Assembly: GCA_946480015.1 (NCBI GenBank)
Contig: CAMLIL010000095.1
Coordinates: 1-21,707, forward strand
Length of the DNA stretch: 21,707 bases
DNA from: an uncultured Oxalobacteraceae bacterium
GTDB taxonomy: Bacteria > Pseudomonadota > Gammaproteobacteria > Burkholderiales > Burkholderiaceae
Reading direction: 5' to 3'
Each line of letters starts with the position of its first letter. The first letter of the stretch is position 1. A program made the translations under genes and the position numbers. Below the pieces are notes generated by a model. The model had not been told where the DNA came from. It was given only the letters and a program-made list of their open reading frames with translations, and made no database searches. This document shows positions 8,976 to 16,421 of this stretch, piece after piece.

Positions 8976-10241
8976 ATGAAATGTGTTAATGATTTCCGCC
9001 TACGTCTGGGCAATAAAGAATACGTGCCCATCATGATCGGTGGCATGGGGGTCGATATTTCGACCTCCGAGCTGGCGCTGGAAGCGGCGCGTCTGGGCGG
9101 AATCGGCCATATCTCGGACGCCATGGTGCAGGATGTCTCGGACCGCAAGTTCGACACTTCCTTCGTCAAGGAAAAGACCAAGACCTACAAGTTCAACATC
9201 AACAATATGGACAAGGCAGTGGTCCAGTTCGACCTGGGCCGCCTGGCCGAGGCGACCGCCCTGCACGTCGGCAAGACCATGGAAGCGAAGAAAGGCGACG
9301 GCCTGATTTTCGTGAACTGCATGGAAAAGCTGACCATGAATGCGCCCAAGGAAACCTTGCGCACGCGCCTGGGCGCGGCCCTCGATGCCGGCATCGATGG
9401 CATCACCATGTCGGCCGGCCTGCACCTCGGTTCGTTCGCCCTGATCGAAGACCATCCGCGCTTTCGCGATGCCAAGCTGGGCATCATCGTGTCCTCGGTG
9501 CGCGCGCTGCAACTGTTCCTGCGAAAGATTTCACGCCTGAACCGCCTGCCCGACTACGTCATCGTCGAAGGCCCCCTGGCCGGCGGCCACCTCGGTTTCG
9601 GCTTCGACTGGGCCGAGTACGATCTGCACACCATCATGGATGAAATCCACGCATTCATGAAAGCCGAGCAGCTGAACATTCCGCTGATCGCCGCCGGCGG
9701 CGTGTTCACCGGCAGCGATGCGGTCGGCTTCCTGGAAAAAGGCGCCGGCGGCGTGCAGGTGGCCACCCGCTTCACCATGACCCACGAGTGCGGCCTGCCC
9801 GACAGCGTCAAGCAGGAATACATCCGCGCCACCGAGGACGACATCATCGTCAACGGCATTTCGCCGACCGGCTATCCGATGCGCATGCTCAAGAGCACCC
9901 CGGCGATCGGCTCGGGCATCCGCCCCGGCTGCGAATCCTATGGCTACCTGCTCGATGCCACCGGCAATTGCTCCTACATCAATTCGTACAATCGCGAAGT
10001 GCTGGCCAATCCGGACAGCAAGACCGTGGTGGTGATGGACAAGACTTGCCTGTGCACGCACATGCGCAACTTCAATTGCTGGACCTGCGGCCATTTCACC
10101 TATCGCCTCAAGGACACCACCCACAAGCGCGCCGACGGCAGCTACCAGATACTCAGCGCCGAGCACGTGTTCAACGATTATCTGTACAGCGTGGACAATC
10201 AGATCGCCCTGCCCGCGCGCGAGGAAATCGCCGCCGTCTGA
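8976..10241 (+). CDS. Nitronate monooxygenase / FabK-like FMN flavoprotein with C-terminal Cys cluster
   Basis: A 421-residue TIM-barrel flavoprotein of the nitronate monooxygenase (2-nitropropane dioxygenase) superfamily. Family signs are the N-terminal YVPIMIGGMGVDISTSELAL, GPLAGGHLGFGFDW (199-212; H205 is the usual catalytic His position), and the FMN phosphate loop AAGGVFTGSDAVGF at 239-252. The true substrate is uncertain: relatives oxidise nitronates, reduce enoyl-ACP, or have unknown roles. After the barrel, residues about 330-421 form an added tail with C358-x-C360 and C368-xx-C371, plus C319 and C332 nearby, which suggests a metal or iron-sulfur site. It stands alone between yajQ and a terminator. 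Confidence 0.85.
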   Translation: MKCVNDFRLRLGNKEYVPIMIGGMGVDISTSELALEAARLGGIGHISDAMVQDVSDRKFDTSFVKEKTKTYKFNINNMDKAVVQFDLGRLAEATALHVGKTMEAKKGDGLIFVNCMEKLTMNAPKETLRTRLGAALDAGIDGITMSAGLHLGSFALIEDHPRFRDAKLGIIVSSVRALQLFLRKISRLNRLPDYVIVEGPLAGGHLGFGFDWAEYDLHTIMDEIHAFMKAEQLNIPLIAAGGVFTGSDAVGFLEKGAGGVQVATRFTMTHECGLPDSVKQEYIRATEDDIIVNGISPTGYPMRMLKSTPAIGSGIRPGCESYGYLLDATGNCSYINSYNREVLANPDSKTVVVMDKTCLCTHMRNFNCWTCGHFTYRLKDTTHKRADGSYQILSAEHVFNDYLYSVDNQIALPAREEIAAV

Positions 10242-10260
10242 TTGCACCAGGACAGTGCAC

Positions 10261-10286
10261 AAGCCACGGCTTGCCGTGGCTTTTTG
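10261..10286 (+). terminator. Rho-independent terminator after the flavoprotein gene
   Basis: AGCCACGG at 10262-10269 pairs perfectly with CCGTGGCT at 10274-10281 around a CTTG loop, and a T run (10281-10285) follows. It begins 20 bases after the flavoprotein stop and separates it from the next gene. Confidence 0.9.
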
Positions 10287-10383
10287 TCGTCCTGGCCGAA
10301 CAGGATTGAACCTTGCCCCTCATCTGCTGGTCGAATGGGCTCGTGTCGCACCAGGGGGTGCGCGTTCATCGACAAGGAAACGC

Positions 10384-12777
10384 ATGCTTGCCAGTCAATC
10401 GACGGCGCGCGCGTCCGTGCTAACGGACCAGAGCGGAACCATCACCTCGTGGAATGCCGCCAGCCTGGCCTTGTTCGGGCGCGAAGCCGCGTCCGCGCTC
10501 GGCCAGCCCCTGTCGAGCCTGCTGGCCCCCGAATCGGCCCGCGAGTGCCGCGACTACTGGCCGCAGTTACTCAAGGTCAATAGTACCCTGCGCGTCAAAA
10601 TCCGCCGCCCCGATGAGCGGCTCCGCCCGGCCTTGATGTCCATCGTTCCGCAATGCGATGACCAGGGCAAGGGCATCGGCTGCGTGGCGGCATTCACCAC
10701 CTTGCTCGAGCGCAGGGTCTCGGAAACCTTGATCGTCGGCCAGACTCCGCTGGCCAAAATCGTCGATGCCCTGGCCGGCACGTTTTATGTGATTAATCGC
10801 GCCGGCAACTTTGTACTGTGGAATACCAAGCTCGAACAAGTCGTCGAAATGACGCCGCGCCAGCTGCGCAACGCCCGTGCGGTCGAGATGTTCGATCCGG
10901 CCGACCGCCCCGCCGTGGCCGAGAAGATCCGCCGCGTGTTCGAACTGGGCGAGGAAATCGTGGTGGAGGCGCGCTATGTCAGCAGCAACGGCGTCAGCAC
11001 GCCGTATCTGATGTGCGGCACGCGGGTGTCCTGCCGGGGCGTGTACTACCTGTGCGGCATGGGCCTGGATACCACCGAGCGGCACGCCCAGGAAGCCCAG
11101 CTGCGCCTGCGCGAACGCGCCCTGCATGCGGCCAGCAACGGCATCGTGATCGCCCGCTGCGACGGACACGATACGCCCATCGAGTACGTCAATCCCGCCT
11201 TCGAGCGCATTTCCGGCTATCGCGCCGAGGAAGCGCAGGGCCGCGACTGCCGTTTCATGGCCGCGCCGGGGCTGGACGACGACGAGCGCGTGCGCCTGCG
11301 CGAAGCGGTGCTGGCGCGGCGCAGCGAGCGGGTGGTGTTTCGCAACCGCCGCAAGAACGGCGAGCTGTTCTGGAACGAACTGGCCATCACCCCGGTGCAC
11401 GATGAATATGGCCTGGCGACCCACTTTATCGGCGTCATCAACGACGTGACCGCCAACAAGCAGCGCACCGACGACCTGGAGCACGAGGTCAATCACGATG
11501 CCTTGACCGGCCTGGCCAACCGCAACCTGATGTGGGACCGGCTGGAGCAGGCGCTGCACCTGGCGCAGCGCAACAAGACCATGGTGGCGACCGTGCTGGT
11601 CGACCTGAACGGCTTCAAGCAGATCAACGATACCCACGGCCACGACGCCGGCGACGAAGTGCTGGTGGCCGTGGCCCGGCGGCTGCAGGGGGCGGTGCGC
11701 GACGTCGACACCGTGGCGCGCCTGTCCGGCGACGAGTTCGTGCTGGTCCTGACCAACCAGCCCTCGCTGCGCTTTACCGTCAACATGACCGAGCGCTTGC
11801 GCCACAGCCTGTCGCAGCCGGTGCTGGTCAACAACGTCGAGATCGCCGCCAGCGCCAGCATGGGCGTGTCGATCTTTCCGCACGACGGCGCCTCGCCGTT
11901 CGAACTGGTGCGCGCAGCCGATGCCGCGATGTACCACGCCAAGGGCCAGGGCAAGAGCGATATCTATTTCTTTTCCGAGGATATGAAGACCACGTCCGAC
12001 GCCAAGCAGCGCCAGGAAATGCAATTGCGCACGGCGCTGGAGCGCGAAGAACTGTTTGTGGTGTTCCAGCCGCGCCTTTGTCTGCGCAGCGGCCGCCTGG
12101 TGGCGGTCGAAGCGCTGGCACGCTGGCTTCATCCGGAGCAAGGTTTGCTGCTGCCTGGCGAATTCCTGCCGGACGCCGAGGAAAACGGCCTGATCGTGCA
12201 GATCGGCGAGCGCGTGCTGGACGGCGCGTGCCATCTGCTGCGCGAGCTGCGCAGCAGGCAGCAGGACGAGGTGTCGGTGTCGGTCAATGCCTCCTACCGC
12301 GAATTCAGCCAGCCCGGCTACCTGGACCGGATTGCCGCCAAGTTGAAACAGTTCGAGGTGCCGCCCGAACGCCTGGAAGTGGAATTCAAGGAAGACGACC
12401 TGGTGCGCAATCTTGAGCTCAGCAGTGTGCTGGCGGACGGCCTCGGCCGCCTGGGAATCCGCATGGCGATCGACAATTTCGGCGACGGCGTCACCAGCCT
12501 GAGCTATCTGCACCGGCACCGCGCCGCGCATATCAAGCTCAATCGCCAGGCCCTGCTCACCATCGGCCACGGCAGCGAGGAAGAGGCGCTGGTCAAGACC
12601 CTGATCGATATCGGCCACGACCTGCGCATCGGCGTGGTGGCCCAAGGCATCGAAACCCTGGACCAGCTCAATTTCGTCACGGCCAGCGGCTGCGATGAAA
12701 TCCAGGGCCGCTACGTCAGCGAGCCGCTCACGCGCGATGGCTTGCGCCGCCTGATGGCCGGCGGCTTGCCCGCTTGA
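10384..12777 (+). CDS. PAS-PAS-PAS(LOV-like)-GGDEF-EAL c-di-GMP signalling protein with degenerate EAL
   Basis: A 797-residue soluble-looking protein with no membrane segment. The domains are a PAS near 10-105, a second near 125-230, a third LOV-like PAS near 245-356, GGDEF at about 365-530, and EAL at about 545-790. The third PAS has GRDCRFMA (286-293; C289 at the LOV cysteine), N321 in NRRKNG and N331 in FWNEL. GGDEF has SGDEF at 448-452 and an inhibitory site RDVD at 439-442, so it may be active. EAL keeps E576-A-L, N635, E667, K718 and Q774, but DDFG is DNFG (N698), KID is KLN (N720) and the AEGVE motif is AQGIE (Q754), so hydrolysis is unlikely. The ATG at 10384 follows AAGGAAAC. The frame is open from 10255 but the upstream part overlaps the terminator. 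Confidence 0.92.
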   Translation: MLASQSTARASVLTDQSGTITSWNAASLALFGREAASALGQPLSSLLAPESARECRDYWPQLLKVNSTLRVKIRRPDERLRPALMSIVPQCDDQGKGIGCVAAFTTLLERRVSETLIVGQTPLAKIVDALAGTFYVINRAGNFVLWNTKLEQVVEMTPRQLRNARAVEMFDPADRPAVAEKIRRVFELGEEIVVEARYVSSNGVSTPYLMCGTRVSCRGVYYLCGMGLDTTERHAQEAQLRLRERALHAASNGIVIARCDGHDTPIEYVNPAFERISGYRAEEAQGRDCRFMAAPGLDDDERVRLREAVLARRSERVVFRNRRKNGELFWNELAITPVHDEYGLATHFIGVINDVTANKQRTDDLEHEVNHDALTGLANRNLMWDRLEQALHLAQRNKTMVATVLVDLNGFKQINDTHGHDAGDEVLVAVARRLQGAVRDVDTVARLSGDEFVLVLTNQPSLRFTVNMTERLRHSLSQPVLVNNVEIAASASMGVSIFPHDGASPFELVRAADAAMYHAKGQGKSDIYFFSEDMKTTSDAKQRQEMQLRTALEREELFVVFQPRLCLRSGRLVAVEALARWLHPEQGLLLPGEFLPDAEENGLIVQIGERVLDGACHLLRELRSRQQDEVSVSVNASYREFSQPGYLDRIAAKLKQFEVPPERLEVEFKEDDLVRNLELSSVLADGLGRLGIRMAIDNFGDGVTSLSYLHRHRAAHIKLNRQALLTIGHGSEEEALVKTLIDIGHDLRIGVVAQGIETLDQLNFVTASGCDEIQGRYVSEPLTRDGLRRLMAGGLPA

Positions 12778-12882
12778 GGACTGCAGCCCAGGGCTTGAAT
12801 CCGGCGGCCTGTCGCAAAACCCTCGCCAAGCGGACCGGCATGGCCTAAAGTTGCGGCATCCCAAGCTATCCGGACCGAGTAC

Positions 12883-14109
12883 ATGCAAGCCAGGAATGCC
12901 CTACAACAATCGTTCGCCGCCCTGCTGGCATCGCTGCATCGCGCTTTCGATGCGGTTGCCACGTGGGTGACGCAGCTGTCGTGGTGGAAATTTTTCGTAT
13001 TCGCGGCCGTGACCCTGGTGGCCGCCTCGATTTTGCAGACCGAACTGTTTTCCGGTTCCGGCGACGATATTCTGATCGGCGCCGACGGCGCCGGACGCAA
13101 GGATAAGCCCGAGGCCGACATCGTCATCGACGACAGCGGCATCCATTTCAACCCGCGCAAGCCGAAGCGGCCGGCCTTGCCGGCCCTGCCGGCCCCGCCG
13201 GAGCCGCCCGCCCTGCCCGAGCCACCCCATACGGCCGCCATCACCAGTGGCGACGAAGTGCACATCGACCTGCCGCCCCAGATCGGCGAGGAATTGTCCA
13301 ACGCCATCGAGGCGGCGGTGGAAAACAAGGCCGAACAGAAAGTCAGCGCCTATCACAAGCAGGCATCGACCTGGTTTAAAAGCTTCGTGTCGCTGCTGGT
13401 GCTGGCCTTGTTCGCCACCAAAGCCCTGGTCGGAGGCAAGAAGCGCGCCGAAGCGGAAACCCAGACCGCCAATGCCGCCGCCGAGCGCGCCTCCATGCAG
13501 CGCCAGCTGTCGGAAACCAGGATGCAGATGATGCAAGCCCAGGTCGAACCGCATTTCCTGTTCAACACCCTGGCGTCGGTCGAGTACCTGATCGAAACCA
13601 ATCCGCCGCGCGCCTCGGCCATGCAGCGTAGCCTGATCGCCTATCTGCGCGCGGTGCTGCCGCAAATGCGCGACAATGCCGTTGTCACCAATCTGGGGCG
13701 CGAGGCCGACATGGTCAGCGCCTACCTGAACCTGCTCAAGATGCGCATGGAGGAGCGGCTGGAAGTGGAGATGACGATTCCGGAGTCCCTGCGCAATGCG
13801 GCCTTTCCGCCGATGATGCTGCAATCGATGGTGGAAAACGCCATCAAGCACGGGCTGGAGTGCAAGGCTGAAGGCGGCAAGCTGAAAATCGTGGCTGAAG
13901 CGGTGGGCACCAGCTTGCGCGTGACGGTGACCGACAACGGCGTGGGTTTCGGCGTGGTGCCGAGCGATGGCACCGGGCTGGGCTTGCCGACCATCCGCGA
14001 GCGCCTCAAGCTGCTGCATGGCGACCAGGGCCAGCTGCACATCGCGGCCAATTCGCCCAGCGGCGTGATCGCCACCATCGAGGTGCCATTCCAGCCGACG
14101 ACATCGTAA
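12883..14109 (+). CDS. LytS-type sensor histidine kinase (His_kinase family) with periplasmic proline-rich loop
   Basis: A 408-residue inner-membrane kinase expected to phosphorylate the LytTR regulator that follows. A first membrane helix lies at about 36-53 and a second at about 167-184. Between them is a loop of about 113 residues, acidic at first and then rich in Pro/Ala/Leu (about 94-118), of no family I know. A cytoplasmic coiled coil (185-220) leads to the His_kinase motif QVEPHFLFN with H224, and to an ATPase domain with MVENAIKHGLE (316-326), DNGVGFG (351-357) and GTGLGL. The protein is not the large multi-helix 5TM LytS form. The ATG at 12883 has only a weak ribosome site. The gap to the regulator is 65 bases. 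Confidence 0.9.
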   Translation: MQARNALQQSFAALLASLHRAFDAVATWVTQLSWWKFFVFAAVTLVAASILQTELFSGSGDDILIGADGAGRKDKPEADIVIDDSGIHFNPRKPKRPALPALPAPPEPPALPEPPHTAAITSGDEVHIDLPPQIGEELSNAIEAAVENKAEQKVSAYHKQASTWFKSFVSLLVLALFATKALVGGKKRAEAETQTANAAAERASMQRQLSETRMQMMQAQVEPHFLFNTLASVEYLIETNPPRASAMQRSLIAYLRAVLPQMRDNAVVTNLGREADMVSAYLNLLKMRMEERLEVEMTIPESLRNAAFPPMMLQSMVENAIKHGLECKAEGGKLKIVAEAVGTSLRVTVTDNGVGFGVVPSDGTGLGLPTIRERLKLLHGDQGQLHIAANSPSGVIATIEVPFQPTTS

Positions 14110-14174
14110 GCCGGTATTGATAAATATCTAGTATCATTGAATAACTGGCACTTAATCCATCCGGGTACGATTCC
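14110..14174. promoter_or_regulatory. AT-rich spacer between the kinase and LytTR regulator genes
   Basis: These 65 bases are much richer in A/T than their surroundings. TGATA (14118-14122) and TATCA (14132-14136) form a 5-bp inverted repeat, and GATAAATATC lies inside it. It could hold a separate promoter or operator for the regulator gene. No firm -35/-10 pair is seen. Confidence 0.3.
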
Positions 14175-14942
14175 ATGCCTACTGCAATCATTGCTGACGA
14201 CGAAAGACTGATGCGCGACCAGCTGCGCATGCGCCTGACCCAGGCCTGGCCGGACCTGGAGGTGGTAGGCGAAGCCAAAAATGGCGAGGAAGCCATCGCC
14301 CTGGTCGACGAACTCAAGCCCGACCTGACCTTTCTCGACATCCGCATGCCGGGCAAGACCGGCATGGAGGCGGCGCGCGACATCGGTGCGCGCAGCCAGA
14401 TCGTGTTCGTCACCGCCTACGACCAGTACGCGGTGGAAGCGTTCGAGCGCGGCGCCATCGACTACGTGCTCAAGCCGCCCGAGCTGGAGCGCCTGACGGT
14501 GACGGTCGAGCGCCTGAAAACGCGGCTGGACAAGCCGCGCGCGGCGGCCGCCGTGGCCGAAAGTGTCACCGCCATGCTGTCCCAGCTGGCCGAAAAGATT
14601 GCCGCGCCCAAGCCGGCCTACCTGCAATGGATCCAGGCCAGCATCGGCCAGGACTTGCGCATGATTCCGGTGGAAGACATTCTGTTCTTCCGTTCCGACG
14701 AAAAATACACCTGCGTACAGACCGACAAGTTCGAAGCGCTGATCCGCAAGCCCGTGCGCGACCTGGCCGAGGAACTCGACCCGGCCCTGTTCTGGCAAAT
14801 CCACCGCGCCACCCTGGTCAACGTCAACGCCATCGAAGGCGTCACGCGCGACATCCGCGGACGCCACCTGGTGCTGATCAAGGGGCGCCCTGACAAGCTG
14901 GAAGTGAGCCGCAGCTTCCTGCATTTATTCAAGCAAATGTAG
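14175..14942 (+). CDS. LytTR-type response regulator (REC + LytTR DNA-binding)
   Basis: A 255-residue regulator expected to be phosphorylated by the preceding LytS-type kinase and then to bind DNA. The receiver covers 1-120: D8-D9 (IIADDERLM), acceptor D55 in LTFLDIRMPG, T80 and K100 (DYVLKPPE). A linker rich in Ala (about 121-148) leads to the LytTR domain at about 150-255, with VEDILFFRSDEKYTCV (166-181), IHRATLVNVNAI (209-220) and a C-terminal VSRSFLHLFKQ. Targets cannot be read from the window; LytTR proteins often control their own genes or neighbours such as cell-surface genes. The porin and the third kinase are the nearest downstream genes. Confidence 0.94.
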   Translation: MPTAIIADDERLMRDQLRMRLTQAWPDLEVVGEAKNGEEAIALVDELKPDLTFLDIRMPGKTGMEAARDIGARSQIVFVTAYDQYAVEAFERGAIDYVLKPPELERLTVTVERLKTRLDKPRAAAAVAESVTAMLSQLAEKIAAPKPAYLQWIQASIGQDLRMIPVEDILFFRSDEKYTCVQTDKFEALIRKPVRDLAEELDPALFWQIHRATLVNVNAIEGVTRDIRGRHLVLIKGRPDKLEVSRSFLHLFKQM

Positions 14943-15058
14943 ATCCTTTGCGCGCCCCTCCATGCCCGCTTGTGTCGCATCAAGCCCTTAAACATCTGGT
15001 GCCGCTATCATCGCGGCTGGCCGTGCATCCGCGTGGCCGTCAACGGCAGGTGCGCACC

Positions 15059-16267
15059 ATGACGTCCAAGCGACCTTCCCGCTACCGCAACTGGAGCCCG
15101 GTGATGTTCGTGCTCGGCTTCGTTGGCGGCCAAATACTTTCGCGTGCCATGACCACAAACCGCTGGCCACGCTTCGCCCGCAGCCACAGCCGCGACATCA
15201 TCCAGAACGCCAGCGAAGCGATCATTTCCACCGACGAAGCCCACACTATCGTGCTGGCCAACCCTTCCGCCGCCGCCATGTTCTCGACCACCATCGAGGC
15301 CATGCAGGGCAGTCCGCTGGCGGACTACATCTCGCCGCTGCCGGCCGCCGCCGGCGACAGCGGCATGGCGTTTTTCGGCGACGGAACCGGCCGGGTCGGG
15401 CGCCGCGCCACCGACTACGCCGTCAACGGCATGCGCGCCAACGGCGAAACCTTTCCGCTGGAAGGGTCGATTTCCAGCGTGCTGGAAAACGGCAAGCCGG
15501 TCTACACCATCATCCTGCGCGACGTGACGGAACGGCTGCAGGTGCAGGAAAAACTGTCGCGCTCGCATGCGCAGCTGCGCCAGCTGTCGGCCGCCCTGCA
15601 AACGGTGCGCGAGGAGGAACGGGCCCACATCGCGCGCGAACTGCACGACGACCTGGGCCAGTTGCTGGCGGCGCTGCGCATGGACCTGACCCTGCTGCAA
15701 AAGGCGTCGGTGGGCGGCGACACCGGCACCCGCCTGATCAACACCATGGAAGACAATCTGCTGACGGCCATCACCTCGCTGCGCCGCATCGCCACCAACC
15801 TGCGCCCGCGCGCGCTCGACGAGGGCGGCCTGTTCTTCGCCCTGCAAGGCTTGCGCGACGAGTTCATCGCGCGCCACGGCATTCCGTGCGCGCTGTTCGC
15901 CGACGAAGCCGAACTGCGCCTGGACGACGCGCTCAGCACAGCCATTTTCCGCATCGTGCAGGAAGCGCTGACCAATATCGCACGCCACGCCGGCGCCTCG
16001 CACGTGACCATGTATCTGTACCGGCTCGACGGGCAGCTGCTGGTCTCGATCCGCGACGACGGCAAGGGCATCAATGCCCAGGACATGGAAAAATCGCAGT
16101 CGCTGGGCCTGATCGGCATGCGCGAACGGGTCTGGGGCCTGCACGGCGAAATCACCATCAGCGGCGACGAGCCGCCCGGCACCCGCATCGACATTGTGCT
16201 TCCGGTCCCGCCGGAAGCGGCCGAACCCGGGCACGACCATCCCCCCGACCAGCTGCGCGCCGGCTAG
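15059..16267 (+). CDS. NarX-type PAS sensor histidine kinase (HisKA_3), partner not in window
   Basis: A 402-residue kinase with a short N-terminal membrane helix at about 12-28 (SPVMFVLGFVGGQIL), a PAS domain at about 45-155 (IIQNASEAIISTDEAHTIVL), and a coiled segment. The dimerisation domain carries the phospho-acceptor H196 in ARELHDDLGQ, and the ATPase domain contains EALTNIARHA (302-311), RDDGKGIN and LGLIGMRERV. These are the classic features of the NarX/DegS/UhpB kinase group, which normally pair with NarL-type regulators. None lies in this window. The ATG at 15059 follows GGCAGG by eight bases. The frame is open from 14948 but that stretch looks non-coding. Probably co-transcribed with the LytTR gene (116 bases apart). 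Confidence 0.9.
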   Translation: MTSKRPSRYRNWSPVMFVLGFVGGQILSRAMTTNRWPRFARSHSRDIIQNASEAIISTDEAHTIVLANPSAAAMFSTTIEAMQGSPLADYISPLPAAAGDSGMAFFGDGTGRVGRRATDYAVNGMRANGETFPLEGSISSVLENGKPVYTIILRDVTERLQVQEKLSRSHAQLRQLSAALQTVREEERAHIARELHDDLGQLLAALRMDLTLLQKASVGGDTGTRLINTMEDNLLTAITSLRRIATNLRPRALDEGGLFFALQGLRDEFIARHGIPCALFADEAELRLDDALSTAIFRIVQEALTNIARHAGASHVTMYLYRLDGQLLVSIRDDGKGINAQDMEKSQSLGLIGMRERVWGLHGEITISGDEPPGTRIDIVLPVPPEAAEPGHDHPPDQLRAG

Positions 16268-16291
16268 GCTTGCGGCCCGGCTTCTCCAGAC

Positions 16292-16327
16292 AGCGGCATG
16301 TTGTGGCGACACAACATGCCGCTTTGT
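16292..16327 (+). terminator. Perfect 14-bp hairpin terminator after the PAS kinase gene
   Basis: AGCGGCATGTTGTG (16292-16305) pairs perfectly with its complement at 16310-16323 around a GCGA (GNRA-type) loop and is followed by TTGT. The T run is short, so it may rely on hairpin strength. It lies 25 bases after the kinase stop. Confidence 0.8.
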
Positions 16328-16334
16328 CATCAAC

Positions 16335-16421
16335 TTGAAATACTCGGTGGCTATACTTCGCTCGTTTTGTATCAACCACCGCTGAAACAACCTCTCGTTG
16401 AAGCAAATTTTTGGAGAAGTC
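16335..16421 (+). promoter_or_regulatory. Porin promoter/leader region
   Basis: TATACT at 16352-16357 is a good -10 candidate, but no -35 sits at the normal distance (TTGAAA at 16335 is too close, TTGTCA at 16324 too far). CGGTGG (16345-16350) and CCACCG (16376-16381) could pair across 25 bases. GGAGA at 16413-16417 precedes the ATG at 16422 and decides that start over an in-frame TTG at 16398. Confidence 0.4.

Noticed and set aside
12844..12872. TAAAG at 12846 resembling the -35 of a sigma-28 (flagellar) promoter before the LytS-type kinase gene
   Set aside because: The matching -10 (GCCGATAA-like) is not present at the right distance; GCTATCC is a poor match.
10567..12888. A 773-codon open frame on the minus strand opposite the PAS-GGDEF-EAL gene
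   Set aside because: It is rich in His, Gln, Ala and Arg with no domain, and the plus strand holds a clear multi-domain protein. Long antisense frames are expected in G/C-rich genes.
14948..15058. A longer N-terminus for the NarX-type kinase
   Set aside because: The extension has no domain or membrane signal, needs a non-ATG start, and the ATG at 15059 has a ribosome site directly before the membrane helix.
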